Assembly: GCF_000208865.1 (NCBI RefSeq)
Contig: NC_018390.1
Span: 4,792,270-4,856,269 of the forward strand
DNA: 64,000 nucleotides
Source: Neospora caninum Liverpool
Lineage: Eukaryota; Apicomplexa; Conoidasida; Eucoccidiorida; Sarcocystidae
Direction: 5' to 3'
The notes beneath the pieces are model-generated. The model saw only the letters and a list, made by a program, of their open reading frames with translations, did not search any database and was not told the origin of the DNA. The position numbers were made by a program, and so were the translations under genes. This document shows positions 12,501 to 26,500 of this stretch, piece by piece; positions within the stretch are counted from its first letter, which is position 1, and every line of letters starts with the position of its first letter.

Positions 12501-15500
12501 AACGGCTGGAAGCTGGGGCAGGCGCCGCTGGGAGAGCTCCTTGCGCGTTCGTCTCTTCTTCGCAAAGGTGTGCGCTTCTTCTGTTTTCCCCACGTTCCTC
12601 CGTCGACACCGCGTTTTGTCCTCGCGTGTTGCTTCTCTCTTTCGCGTGCGCTGCAGATCTGGGATCCCTTCTGCGGCGACGGCGGTCTCCTGCTCGAAGT
12701 GGCGCTCTTAATAAAAGACGATTTCCCTGTGTGTCCGTCTCACATTCCTTCTCCTCTCTCGCTCCTCTCACGGGTGCACGAGGCGGAACCTGCGCATCCT
12801 TCAAGTTCTTCCTTTCCTCCCTCATCGCCTTCGTCCTCCCCTTTGTCTTCTCTCGCTTCCTCGTTGCCGACTGGTTCTAGCCACGCCCCAGGTGTCGTTA
12901 CATTGGTGGGGTCGGACGAGCGGGCGTTGCTCCTGCGAGCTGCGCGACAGAGGCTGGGCAGTTTTCACTCCTTTTACTCTCGGTCTGAGAGCCGTGCCGT
13001 TCAGCGGTCTTTGGGAAGCGAAAGCGAGGAAGAAGCGCAGCGACCCGAGTCGTTGCCAGAGCGAGAGAGACCAACCGAAGCGGGCGGGGACGGTGAAGGC
13101 GCGAGACGCAGAGATCGCGGCCAACTCCGGGTGGGTCAGCGTGGCACTGGGGACGGCATCGGAGGCGCGGAGTCGCGCATTTGCGGAGCAACCGAGGGAG
13201 AAAAGCTCGAACCGAAAGACACACTACGCGCGACAGGCCCAGACAGTGGAACGGAAGAGGTGCACAGAGAAGAAGACAGCGAAGAAGACAGCGACAAAGA
13301 CAGCGAAGAAGACGCCATCACAGCTGTTCGCCGTCGCGCGTCGCTCCCGATGTTCACTGTCGGCCCTCAAATTGTGAGTCCCTCGTCGCCTGCGTCGCCG
13401 CTTCGTCCCCAGCTGGACGGAGAAGCGCGGCGAACGTTCTCGTTCGACGAGCTCATGCATGGGGCCCGAGACAGACACTCGGATGAGGAGCGAGACACGC
13501 GAGGCCGCTCGCAAACGCCCACCGCCTACCCCGACAGGCAGACAGAGACTGAAACAAAAGGAGCGAAGAAGGAAGAGGAGAGAGCGGGCGATGAACACGT
13601 GAACGAAGGACGAAGGCAGACGCGCGGAGACGTAGAAAATGCGATACTGACAGAGAAGATTTACGTCCCCGATGAGGGCACAAATTGGGGAACCGCGTGA
13701 GTCTTCTGTCACGAATCGCAGGCGGCAGGCCGAGGCACGGTGGTGCAGTTGCTCAGCAGCTCGAGCCTTGAGATGCCTAACGGAGGAGAGATGAAAAGCC
13801 GTGAAAGGACAGGGCAGTGAGCAAACAGCAAAGCAGACTCGGATACGCTGACACGCGTGCGGTCGAAATCGAAAGTGTAACTCGATACGCATATATATAT
13901 ATATATATATATATATTCATATTCATTCAGTTCTCGTTAGGCATAGATAGACGAGAGGGAGAGATGTACAGCGACGCAGGTAGATGTACAAAGATTTCGT
14001 TTTCGTGTAGTTAGGTATAGATGTAGAGAAATGCAGATCGGTAGATATAAATAGCTGTAGAGAGATAGATACATGTCAATAGATGCAGGTGGAGAGTATC
14101 CGTGATCGCATTTGGGTGACACCATTGTCGTTTCGTTTATAGACCGTGATGTGCGGCAGAGTCTTCTGTTCCACTCATTATACATGCGTGTGCGTGTCTC
14201 GACTTCCTGAACGCGAACGCGTCGAATGCATCCAGAGAGTGGTGTGCTCCGCACTGCACGTCTCTACCGCCTGCTTTCCTTTTTATGGCTTCAGGGCCCT
14301 CCCTTTCCGGGTCGCCCTTCTTCACGCTGCTCACCACCACGTCGCGCCTTTCCTGCGAGGCGCCTTTGTGTTGACGAGAATGCCGGGACGGCGCGAAGGC
14401 GAGGTCCGTCGAATCTTAGATTCGTCTTTAGGGGGGACAGGTCTCGCTTGCGCAGTGTGAGCGTCTGTTGTGTCCACACGCCTGGGTTCGCGTTTCCCGT
14501 CCTCTTCTCTTGAAGCGTTACGCTGTTCGTGTTTTTTTCTGTGGAGTCGGCCTTCCACGGCGGGCCAGGTAGGTGGGGGTTTGTGTGTCGCAAGGAGCGT
14601 TTCAACGTGGTGGCTTGAGGCAAATCGAGCGTGGCGAGATTGGGAGTTTTACTCGACAGCCCAGAGCTTACGATACGAACACATGCTCTGTGCGTTTCAC
14701 GGGCCACCGGCTAGAAAGCAAAACCGCATGCGACTGACAACTTTGCACCCGCCGGTTTCGGGCTCTCCTGCTGGTTGCGCCAATGTCTGTTGTCCCTTTC
14801 TCTTTTTCGTGTTTTCAGTTCATGGGTTCCGCGCACAAGAAGGCCGTTCTGCTGTACGAACGCTTCGGTCACCTCATCGCCTCTCGCGACGACTGGCGAG
14901 CTGTCTACGTCTTGACAAAGGTCCGTATACGAGAAGAAAGAAGCAAAGCCGGAGGAAAGAGACAGAAAACACTCTAGATGTCGCCCCTCGTGCCCCAGCG
15001 CCTTGTGTGTCTCGGACAGCAGACGGACCCTCTCGGTGGGCGTCGCGAGCTCTTTGGACTGGCACGGGGCGGCGTGGGATTTTGTCGTCTCTGTGTCCCG
15101 GCAGCAGTTGTCCTGAAGCCGTCGGTGTGGTCAAAATTTAAGTGCTTCTTCTAGTTTCGGGTATGTGCTTGCAGTGGCCTTTGCATTCCAAAGGTATTCA
15201 CAGGGATCGCTCTAGCGTCGGGACACACTTTAGAAGCATCTTGTGATTTTGCGTTCACTGCTGGAGACGTATCATACTCAACCGGTTGTTCACCGCGAGG
15301 GACTGGACCTAGGCGGAGGCTACGATGGTTGGCACGGGGATGGGCGCCGCGGAGGCCTGTGGCTTCGCCGGACGCCGCGCGTTCTGTGTGTGGATCGTTT
15401 TGTCCTTCCGCATTTCGCCTCGGGTGATAATATGTGGACGGTTTCCCATCTCCCGACGAGTTCAGAGCATTGGGCGTGTTCGTCAATTACATTCTGCCGC

Positions 15501-16251
15501 AGGGATCGGCCTTCCAGCACTACTCTCGACTAGACTGGGAGCGAGTCATCACTTGGCGAGATGTCAGTGACCAGCCGCTCCAACTGCTGAGGTGGGCAGC
15601 CGCGGGGTAGTCTGCTTCTCAGGGTCTCGACAAAAATACAAATGGAAGCACATTTCGTGCAGACACAAATACATGCATACCTATACGTACATGCACATAC
15701 ACATACATACATACACACATACATATACATGCATATACATATATATATATATATATATATCATGTACACGATCGCAGCTGTCTGCGGACGCGTTTATGTC
15801 GGTGTAATAGAAATGAGCGGAAAACACGGGAGGACTGGTATTTCTTTATGGCGACTGCTGTGCGAAACCTTAGCGTCTCGAAGTCGCTGAAAACTTCAAA
15901 CAAGGCATGTTACGCCTGGCAACAATCCCTGTCGCTCTTCGGTTCACGTTTGTAGATATGCATAAAAGTGATGGGATATCCGAATTTTCGAATAAGCATT
16001 TTGTAGAGATGCAACATCTGTTTGGTTTTCTCGGCATCGCCTCCGTTATGCACCAGCGACGGCCCGCGTGTAATTCCCTCTTTTTCGCAGGACGCAGTGG
16101 TGTTCGCTGGTCACCTTTTCTTCTGTCCCTGTGTTTTACCTGCCTCAGGTGGACAGGAAGAAAGCGAGCGCTGTACGCGTCCACAACGAAAGCGGAGAGG
16201 GAGAGCGCTCTGGAGGAAATCGACATGCGTCTAGATGCGGCAGAAGCGTGA
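9552..16251 (+). CDS. THUMP-domain RNA methyltransferase (RlmL/Trm14/THUMPD-like)
   Basis: Predicted to be an S-adenosylmethionine-dependent RNA methyltransferase, most like the guanine-N2 enzymes that pair a THUMP RNA-binding domain with a Rossmann MTase. Exons: 9552-9959, 10299-11996, 12657-13696, 14295-14403, 14819-14920, 15461-15591, 16149-16251. Phases agree and give 1,196 residues. The N-terminus reads LFLSVRKGLEPVLVREL, typical of the family start. The THUMP region ends near RVASFSSTLCNERRIRQVVENAL. Motif I is IWDPFCGDGGLLLEVALL (residues 703-720), where bacterial relatives have DPxCGSGT. Later come YERFGHLIASRDDWRAVYVLTK and DWERVITW..LLRWTGRKRALY, the C-terminal strands of the RlmL fold. 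Two long Ser/Glu-rich inserts enlarge exons 2 and 3. The NPPY-type catalytic motif is not obvious; LPF after the exon 3/4 junction is a possible remnant. The start of exon 6 is the weakest boundary. Confidence 0.8.
15690..15763. repeat. CATA/(TA)n microsatellite in the last intron of the THUMP methyltransferase
   Basis: CATACATA units grading into about 13 TA units. The tract lies inside the intron between the exons ending at 15591 and starting at 16149. Confidence 0.85.
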
Positions 16252-19200
16252 AGAATCGTTTTCTGTCGTCATTTTTTCAAAGGCGCCCACGGATGTCCCC
16301 GCAAAAGTGGATGGGGATTTAGTTAGCCATCGCTTTTTAAAAACACGTCACACGCTCAGAGCGGTGATGAATATGTGTTCTCATAGTCCATATGCGCACA
16401 AAACACATACATGCACTGTTTCATACGCATGCATATCTAGGTGCATGCACCTACATGAATGTTATTTGACAGCCTGCTGCTCGCTTCTTCGTTTATGCGC
16501 TCTGGGACGGTTAAGGGACCTCGGGTTCGGTGCGGAGTCTCGACGGCGACAGTTCTGTTGCAGGCAAGCTGGAACGGCAGATGTTGCTGGAATGGGGGAT
16601 CAAGAGAGGCAGCCAAGAGAGTAGGTAACATTATAGGAGATAACACCCAGAAAGGAAGGGGAAAAGAGGGAAGATGGGACAAAAACCGAATTGTTGGAGC
16701 TAGAAGAGCCAGAGAGGCTGGTCAGTTGGCGCATCGCCGGAGGGACGCTCTCGAAAGAAGGGAGTGGTTTTAACCATCCATGAATCAAGAGACCCCGCGA
16801 ACTTTTGCGCTGCTGCGAAACAGGGAATTCGTTTTCCACGCACGTCACGTCTGACAGACGACGGAAAACGTTGTAATGTCACGGCGCCAGGAACCTTCAT
16901 TCCAAAGAGAAACACGGAAATCGTCTCTCCACGGGTTCAAGCAGGATTGCGAAAGCCAATCTTATTCGCCTGCAAAACAAAAGGAACACTCATTTTGCTC
17001 AGGGGTTTGAGTAGCATGGCCGAGCGACCAGAACACAAAAGCCAAGTGATTTCATTTCTGTCCTCTCTCCTCGTTGTGGTGACTTCCCTCCCAATCCACC
17101 AGCTCTGTGTGACACACTCCGTCATTCCCTCTTCTTGTCCATGGTTTCGTACTCCCCGCCTCTCCTCTCTTTTTTCTGTCTTTAGCCCCTCTAGTTCTTT
17201 GGCAAGCCCTGTCGACTTTTGCCGCTTAGCTCCCTGACGGGGCGACCAGCTGGCCCCCCACCACTCACTGAAGGAGCCGCCCCGGAAAATAGAGAAGATA
17301 TTGACCGCACACGGACTGTGCTCGAGAGTACACTGCCTATCTGGATGTTCAAAACCCGTGCGGAACCTCTGTATACATACACTCGTTCCTACGTACACTG
17401 TGTTTCCTTACCAAATTTTGTATGCATATATCGAGATACAGCACGCACACGCGAAGCCATTCGAATGATGAATCTGGACAACACGATATAGGACGTTGAG
17501 GCAAAAGACAGATGCGAACTGCATGCGCGTTTGTCCGTTCCGTGTACCCCAGCTTCGTCCACAGATTTAGTGCCTATGTGGTTCGTAAAAGAGTCTTAAC
17601 AGCGCCTCGGAAGGCCTCGGACACTTGGGCGAAGGAACGGAGTGGAACGGTCCTCGCGTAGCTTGGTGGACCTTGGCGGTAAGACGTCGGTAACATGCAT
17701 CCAACTGCCGATTTAACCGGCGGCGCAGTCGACCGTTGGAGTCAAATTGCCGGCCGCTGGAAACACCAGGAACAGCAAAGCAGCACATGCCCCCAGGGCG
17801 ATGCCCTTTTTACGCTCCATGACTCCCCATGTTCTTCAACAGCAGTACAGACTAGCTCCAACCGGCTAAATCCAGCAGCTCGTAGGGTGCAGTCAACGCC
17901 GTTGTCTGAGTGTACCGCTCGGCGATTACACACACGGAGGGAGGTTCCCATCGCGACACGGAGGATCCCAGGGCTTCTTTGATGTTGAGCACACTGTCAG
18001 ACGGCAGCTTCACCCTTCTGCCAACGTTTCCTCGCTGCCTGAAAAGAACGTTGCTGCGGTGGTTCAGGCCTTATACATAGACAGGAGCTACCCCCGCGCT
18101 CGCGTCAGTTTGCAAACGAGTACCAACGCAACAGTCGACTTCACACAGACACCGCCTGCGCAGACTAATTTCAAGAAAACAGAGCAGTGTGCGCGTTGGT
18201 TCCGGGTTTGTGGGATAGCAACACTCATGTGTATGCGCCCCCCCTGGCAGAATTGTGGTCTTGCCCTGTCTGTCCCACAGAGAAGACCTCAATCTCCTCA
18301 GACAGGGCCGCGTGGCACCACCTGTACGTTTCAGTATTGCGTCCGTTCCTTCCTGTTGACTCGCTTTTCCGGCACACTAAACACGCTCGCTGAAAATCAG
18401 ATTTTCAAACACGAGAAAGGGAACCTAACTTAGTGTGCTTTCTCAAAAAATAAAAAATAGGTTCAGATGGCCCGACGATAAGACTGCTCACATGAAGGAT
18501 TCGGCCCGTCCGTGATTTGCAGTTTCGGTTACAGACACACGCCACCCGCTGAGTCGGCGTTTTTTCCCGAGTTGCCATTTCCGGTTTCTGCCGTTTCGTC
18601 ATATGACCTGTCCACTGGGAACATCCCAGCGGCCGTCGAGAGACACTCAGTCTCGCGTGCGCAACTACTCTCACGGACACGTCGCAGTACAGCTCTCCCA
18701 CGAATGAATCGACTCGTTTGACCCCGACACCCCAGAAGCGCGCCTCTCACTGAGACGTGGAGCGGCAAATTGCCAATACCATTTCTGATTCCTGTCAAGC
18801 CCCCGGCAGCGTACACCGTATCCAAGGTCGATGGACTGGTTCACCCTGAATACGAGACACCGTCGCTCGGTCACCCTTGTGGTTTCCCGATATCCGTCCC
18901 AAAGGGAAACCCGCAGTTTAGAAACAACACCTCGGGAACGGATGAGAGCGCCGCATTAAAATCAACCGGTTGATGCTCAGGTGGACAGTCGGCAGGATCT
19001 ACGATGTGACCATCGGCCTCATGCGAAAATTCCAGAGCGCGTATTGCGAACCAGCCGTGCCACTAACCGGGTGCGTCACGTTTCATGATTTGAGAGATCA
19101 GTGGAAAGGAAAATGTGATGTCGCTTTGTTACGTGATGAGCCTACACATGGTTTCTATATAAACGGACTTGTACGGCGGTGGATAGGGACCGACACAGCA

Positions 19201-20560
19201 GCTAGGAGCGCCAGTGTCGCAGCGATCAGCTGTGACCGGATGCGATCCGACACCGCAGAGAAAAGGTGTGAAGACAAGGTATCGAACCTGTGCTTCCTCG
19301 GAAGTGTTTGCCATCTCCACAAATATTTCACAGTGCTTGATTATCTCCAGAATTTTCTGTGAATCCCCGCGCCGCGAACAGCGCGGGAAATCCAGTCTCA
19401 CGTGAAAGGTTGCTGCGGTTTCGGAATCCTCGACAAGGTTCAAACGCTTGGAGGTTCTCTGCCGCTTGAATAATCAGCAGATAGCAGGGAATGGGAAACT
19501 GAAGCTCTTGGGCATAACTGAACAGCACACACGGTGTCACGAGCTGGACCCGTACAAAGAAGGGACGACTACTTTTCAGGAGGAACGGAGGAAGAGACGA
19601 ACACAAAAAGGGAAGCAGACAGGATAACCAACGTGACGGCAAAACGGGAAAGCGACTTCGCTTTCACGAGGAAGACAAAGCATCCACAAAGACACCTGAA
19701 AAATGATACCTAATCTGGGATAAAGAGAAAGTACCCAAATACTTCCCGCGATCGCCATTGCCTTCACAGTGGATTCTTTTGCTGTGTACTGAACGAAATC
19801 ACCGACACAATGTTTACATTAAAAGTGCACTACGACTTGTCGCATCACGTCATGTGGAAGGGCCGCAAGCACCTCTTTCTCAACTGCCAAAAAAAAGATG
19901 AACGGCTTCGCGTACAAACGCCCGAGCAGGCGTACGTATACTCGAATTCATCTACAAATCACATTGCTGCAGTTTTGTGAAACAACGGGAAAAACAGACA
20001 TCCGGTTTCTCCGAGCCACCGTCTCTCCCTACTCCGTCCTCGGCACGCCTCACCGTGTCGCGAAGGCTAAATTTAGATCTTACGCACAACTCTATATACA
20101 TAATATATGCATAATATATATATATATATATGTATATATATGTATATATGTATATATATAACAAATCAACCATCATAAGCGGTTCCGCCTCGTTGTATGC
20201 CCGCGGTCACAAGCTGCGTCGAAACGGGTGACGGAGAGAGGAGACAGTGTGTCCTCTCCCCCTGGGACTCTAAGCGTCGCACAGACCCCGAAACAGAGCT
20301 GCGTGGCGCTTTAGCCCTGCTACGGAAATCTCTCCAGGTACCGAGATACACACCTAGCCGGACGAATGACCAACCACCACTTTGCAAAAACAGACTTTCT
20401 TGCTGCATTCGATTCCGAGCCTTTTGCATTTGCTGCACGAGGACCCGGCGCGAACTAGAGAACCAAGTTCCAAATGTTCCGCCCACTTCCTTTTCTGCAT
20501 TCGCTCCGTTGCCTTCTTCCTCTGCTTCACCCTTTCTTCTCACTCTGCCGGACCCACACG
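16252..20560. other. Gap between convergent genes, no gene supported
   Basis: 4.3 kb between the stop of the methyltransferase (16251) and the stop of the TLN4-like protease (20561), so both 3' UTRs must lie here. Open frames are all under about 160 codons and show no motif, conserved composition or convincing splice partners. One (TA)n tract lies at about 20095-20160. Sequence composition is less GC-rich than the coding exons. Confidence 0.55.
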
Positions 20561-23500
20561 TCATGCCGCAGCCACCGGAGCGGTCGGCTGTATGACGGCC
20601 GGGGTCGCCGACGCCCCAGCAGCCACTGGTGCCGGCGCGCCGGGAGAGACGGCCTGCGGGGACGGAGGCTGAGAGGCAACTGCAGGCTGAGCAGCAGGCG
20701 CTTGGAAGTTCGCCGCCGCAGCGACCACACGAGGCACTCCCGACACAGTCGCCTGCACAAGGGGCGACTCCGACAGCTCACCGCCTGCCGGTGCAGTCGC
20801 GGCAAGGCCAGCCTGAAACGCCGGAGACAGCGCGAGAGGAGCAGCCGCAGACACCGGAGCAGCCAGCGCGGGACTTGGCGCAGACACCGGAGCAGCCGCA
20901 GACACCGGCGCAGCCGCAGACACCGGAGCAGCCGCAGACACCGGAGCAGCCGCAGACACCGGAGCAGCCGCAGGCACCGGAGCAGCCGCAGACACCGGAG
21001 CAGCCGCAGGCACCGGAGCAGCCGCAGGCACCGGAGCAGCCGCAGACACCGGAGCAGCCAGCGCGGGACTTGGCGCTGCAGAGACGCCGCTGACACTCGA
21101 CAGGCCTGGTGCGGCGACACCTACGCCGAGTCCAGGAACCTGCTCGGGAATCTGCGGAACTGCGGCAACAGCAACCGGAGAAGCCGCAACGGGAGACGCC
21201 GCGACGGCGGGCGACGCGGCAACGGGAGACGCCGCGACGGCGGGCGGCGCGTTGGGGGCGGTCGTTGCGGGCACAGAGATGGCCTGATTTGCCGCTATGG
21301 TGCGCGAAGACGAGCCGAGGTAAGGCGACGAAGGGACAGAAGCCACGGCCGGCGCCGCCACGTACTCGACGGGTCGGATGGCCTGGCCCGGCGCAGCGCC
21401 CCAGCTGGGAACAGTTGAGGCAGGAGTGCTTGCATTTGACGGGGGCTCTGCGCGGAGTTGGTTCCTCAGCTCAGCTTGCCGTTGGAGGAGCGCCTGTTCT
21501 CTCCATCGCAGGGTGTCGAGGGTTCTCTTGAACGCCAGCGGATCGGCCGCGTGGTGGAGCGAAGAGGGCGAGCGCAGGCGGCCCTGCACGCCCTGAGGCG
21601 ACGGCAGCCCGTGGGTCGTGGCGCCGAGCGCAGACACTGCGGCGACCGGAAAGGCCCCGGAGCTCGCGCCTTTGCCGCCTCCCACGTCCCGGATGCCCCT
21701 GCGCTGCGGCGCCAACCAGGTGTTGAAGATCGTCGTGGGCCGAGTGCCGTACTGCTTCATCGCGTCCAGGCGCTGCTTCAGGAGCTGCGCACGCTGCGCG
21801 ATGGTCTGCAATTCCAGGCGCGTGAGCCGGGCTTCGAGGAGCGACTTTTCCTGCTCCAGGCGTCGCTGCTTGGCGCTCTGGCGAAGGCGGAGTTCCTCCG
21901 TCTCAGCCGCGGAGGCGTCCTCGAGATCGGCCGCGCGCGCCGCCTGATCAGGTTCCTGCGCCGCGCCGGCGGCTCCAGCTGCCGCCGCAGACGGCGGCGC
22001 CTCCTCGCTGGTGGGAGGGACCGCTGCGAGGGTGGGCGGGATGCTCGGCTGACCGACACTCGGCTGCTCCGGAGAGACAAGCGGCACGGCGTCCATCTCG
22101 GCTTCGCGGATGGAACCGCATACTTCTTCTGCCTTCGCGATGGTGCTCGTGCGAATGCTGCACGACTCAGCGCGGGTGTAACTCAGCCAGAGTGGAGAGG
22201 CCGCAGCCGCAGTGGGCGGCGCAGACCCCGACGAATTCAGCTTTGCGCCGAGCTTCTCCAGAATGACGCGACGCGCCTCATCCGGATCCGTGAAAAAATT
22301 GTCGACGACAATCCTAAAGAACACGGAACGGGGTGAGAAGAGATTCCAGACAACATCTAACACTTGAAACGCACATTCGAGGATTCGAATCGGAAGCAAA
22401 CCTTCGCACCTGCGCGACATGTTCCCGTCGAGAAAACAGCCCCACTTCATCTCTCTGTCTCTACACATCGCCTCTGCGAAGGAGGCTCAAAACTGGCCGT
22501 AATGATATTTCGTTTTTCGTCGTGTTGCCTCCGCGCATGTCTTACCTCTTCCCATCCGCTGCAGCCTTTTGGTCTTCTTCGCATCGCTCGAGGATGTGGG
22601 GCATGATTTGCTTGGCGAGAGGCAAGAACTCGATAGGGACGTCGCCTTCTTCCGCCTGGCCTTCGACATCGGACACGATTTCCGTGATTTCCAGTCCAGG
22701 TGTCTCCGTGGGTTCCTGGGATCTTCCCTTTCGATTCTTCGACGCGGAAGGCTCCGCGACAGCTGCACTGGGCGCCTGCGAGTGTCCTTCCGCTTTTCGG
22801 CTGCCGAGTACGGGCTTCGCGTGCTCACTCTGAGTCGAAATGCGTGCGTCGACCTGAATCAGGGAGAGCGCCTCTTCGTCGTCGCCGAGGGTGAAGATGG
22901 GGGATGCGAAATCCGTCTTGATTCGGTTGCTTTTGAACACATTGTGAGACCCAAGAAGACTGCCGTAGCTCCGGCGCTCGTTCACAGGAGCCTTCGCTCC
23001 CCTCGACTCTTCCCCAACTCCCAGGAGAGACACGACCCGTCCCGCCAGGTGCTCGGCTTCTGCGCCGTCCTTGTGCGACGAACCTAACGACGACGCACTC
23101 GATGTCCTGGTCTGATCCCCCGTCTTTGCTTGCCCCTTGACATTCGCGGACGAGGAAGAAGATTCCGAAGTCTCCGTTTCCCTTTGAGAGCGGCCGTCGT
23201 GCTTAGCGACAGCCCGCGGCACAACCGCCGGCGTCAGCGTAGACAGAGAAGGCGACTGACGTACCTCGGCCGAAGCCGAGGCGGACGAAGACAGACTGGG
23301 AAGGGAACAGCGACTAGGCAAGGCCGCAGAAGACAGCGGCTGGTTCTCTGTCGCCCTCGTGGATCCAGAGGCAGCCTCCGCGCTCGGCGTGTTGCCTTCA
23401 ATCTGCATGCAGAGGAAACGAGGAACCAAACAGACATATCCGCGAATCGGTGGGAGCAGCAGGGGCGGGAAAACCACGGACAAAGAAAGCAGAGACAGAC

Positions 23501-26500
23501 GTTGCAACGAGAAAGACAGTAAGAGTTCCAGGAGGGGAGACTCCGACGCTTTCTGCGGCATTCGCCAGAGGACCTCAAGAGACTACACAACGGTGCGAGA
23601 CTGAGAGACAGCGACAGAGAACTAGAAAGAGTTAATTCATAAAAGCATTGCTGCAACGTAAACAAATGTCCCTCGACGTTTCTGTCTCATCTGCTTAGAC
23701 AGATATATATATATATATATACACATGTAGACGTATGGACATTCGCATACAGGATACAGCTGCGGACATATTTTAAAAGACAAATAGCGACACTGCAAAT
23801 CTTTTCAAAGTGATGGTCGCCCCGTCGCTCCAGCTAAAGGGGCCCGGACCGGCAGTCAGAGAGACAAACGAAACATTTTCGTACCTTGACGGCGATGCGT
23901 TTTCGGTTCGCGCGGTCGACCAACGCATTCATGTAGTGCTTGAGAATCGCGGGACAGTTGAGGAACTGCTCCGTAGCCAACCTCGCGAGCTGAATGCCAA
24001 ACCGGAAACAAAAGGAAACAAAACGTGAAAGCACAGTGACGCCCCCATATATATAAACACATAGGACGAGACATTTTCAAACAGATGGACACACAAAATA
24101 ACATATATATATATTTAATATACAGGGGTGCGTGCCCGTTCTACGGATGTGCGATTCTGGCAATTGCCATCGCGTTACGGGCTGTGCGCAGGGGAGTTGT
24201 TTCCCCTCACTCTCGGGAGGCAGACAGGCGCGTCACTCTTTTTCGTCTCTCTTTTCTAAGAAGAATACACAGACGCATTGAGACGCACACCGAAGGAGCG
24301 ACAGAGAAGCTGACATCAGACGGTCCGAAGTGAAACACAAGGCGATGGCAACTGGAAAAATGGGAAAAAACCTCCTTTACCTGCTCTCGAATGAAGCAGA
24401 AGTTGCGCGAAGCAATTTGGGATGTCACCCTGAAGAGAACAGACGGACACCAAGACAGCTGTTAGGAAAAGGGTTCGCCACAAAGAAGAGGAGGGAATCC
24501 CCTAGAGCGCGAATCCCAACAGAAATGCTGGCAAGCGTGTCGACGAGTCGAAAACGAACAGCCGCAAGTTGGAGATAGACCACCGCATGTGTTTGCATAA
24601 CATGCGTCGTTCCAACGTCTTCCTCATTCGAAACTAGGGAACCGTACGCCTGCTGGAGACTCTGTCTTGCGGAAAAGGAAACCACATGCCTCATTCTAGA
24701 GTTCGATCTCAAGACCCCTACAAGAAACGTAGTCTCAACCGCCAGTCAGACTGGCTCGGTCGCGCGTCCACGAAGAAAAGAGAGGCAAGACCCTCTGCAT
24801 TTACATACCTATTCTTTTTCACTGGACTGCAGTCTTTCACTGTGTTGAACAGATCTAGTACGCAAAAGGTACAAATAGATCTAGAGTTTACGGGTTCTAC
24901 ATATATATATATATATACGTATATATATATATATATGTATATCTACGTATATGTGTATATCTACGTATACGTATATATGCATATGCAAACGCGCCTGTGT
25001 GTTTATGACGTGAAGATAATGCATGGGGGCGCCTCGGAAAGAACGGCTGGGAAGTCTCTCTCGCTGTCTTACTCGCCAAAGTAGTCGCTGAAGCTCGTGG
25101 CACTTCTGTGGAACTTGCTGCTGCTGAGCCAGCGGAGACGCTCCAGGAAAGTTTCGGTGGTCATGGAAGTTCCGATGTTGTCTTGCATCTCGGCTAAGAA
25201 GGCACATACGTGCCTCTCGAGTTCATCGGGTTTCCGTTTCGAGCCCTGAAGACGAGAAGCAGAGACGCACCTCAGAGCACCCCAGCGCCATCACGAAACG
25301 CTCTGAAAAAAGCGACGAAACCCGCGACCCATTTACACAAAAGAGCTTTTGCATGCGTTCCTCGCGGCTTCGTCCTCTTTCAGTGGGGTACGGGTTCGCG
25401 GTTGCGTCGAAAACTTGAACGCGCCCCCGAGCGAAGCACGGCAATGGGGGGGTGCACGAAGCGTGTGCGACTCTCCAAGGGACCGGTGTATGTGTGCGTG
25501 TATGTGTGTGTGTGAGGGGAGTCCCATCCTAGCAACGGAGAAATAAACTTGTCTGCTTGGCGTTTCGCTCTCATTTCCCCGTTGTTTGTTCCGCTCTGCC
25601 TCGCCCTGTTATCTTTTTTTCTGATCTTGAGCCTCCCCATTTCTTCCCTTCTCACTTGGACGATCGTGGCGAGGGTCATCGCTGGGGGGACTTCGCGGAC
25701 AGCTGCTGCGGCGACATAGCCGTCCATCCAGTGCGTGCGGATGGTGTCGAAGAAAGGCGAACTTATCACTTCTCCAATCAGGGAATAAATGACCATTTCC
25801 ATCATGTCCGGTGGCGGATGTGTCACGTAGAGAGACACGTACGCGTTCGTTGCGTCTTCTGGAATAGGGTTCGGAAACCGAATCTCAATGTCCTCCGCGA
25901 CATTCAAGATCTGAGAGAAAACACACGCAAGGCAGACGCGCATACATGCATATACACACCATAGAGACACAGCCAGGATGATGGCCGCCTCGTCGCAAAC
26001 GCTCTTCGCAAACTGGAACTTTCACAGTCTACACAGACGCATCTCGACACACTCAAAGCAGAGACGTAGGACAAGAAACTCAAAGCAGAGACGTAGGACA
26101 AGAAACGTTTCGCCTCCTTGGCACCTCTCTTGAAAAACGGACATGTCGCCGACACGTCCCGAACAGACGTCGCCAGAAGGCATACTTCCCTCCCCGTGTC
26201 GCTGTCTCCTTTGGCCCTTCCCTCTCTGTCTCTCGCTCGTTGTTTCTTCATGTTGCTTCCCGTCCCCCTTCCGCCTCGTTTGTCTCGTTTGTTTTCCCCG
26301 TCCTTCCCTCTTTCTTCCTCGCCCCAGAGCGTCTCTCTGCCTCCCCGCTCGTTTCCTCTCTTGCGCTGTTTCCCCCGGCCTTTGCTGTTCGTCCCGTGCA
26401 CCTTCTCCGCTGGGACAGCGCACCTCGTTGCCTGCGCTCTGGGCGAAGGGCAGCGGCTGCTCGGACAAGGCAGCTCGGAATTCCTCCGCAAGTTCCCGCG

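Noticed and set aside
16764..17237. Plus-strand 157-codon frame between the convergent genes
   Set aside because: No motif or splice partner, and its C-terminal half is Ser/Leu low-complexity.
20474..22336. Plus-strand frames of 292-314 codons (Arg/His-rich and others)
   Set aside because: Antisense of the repetitive TLN4 tail exon; the Arg/Ser/His repeats are the complement of Ala/Pro codons.
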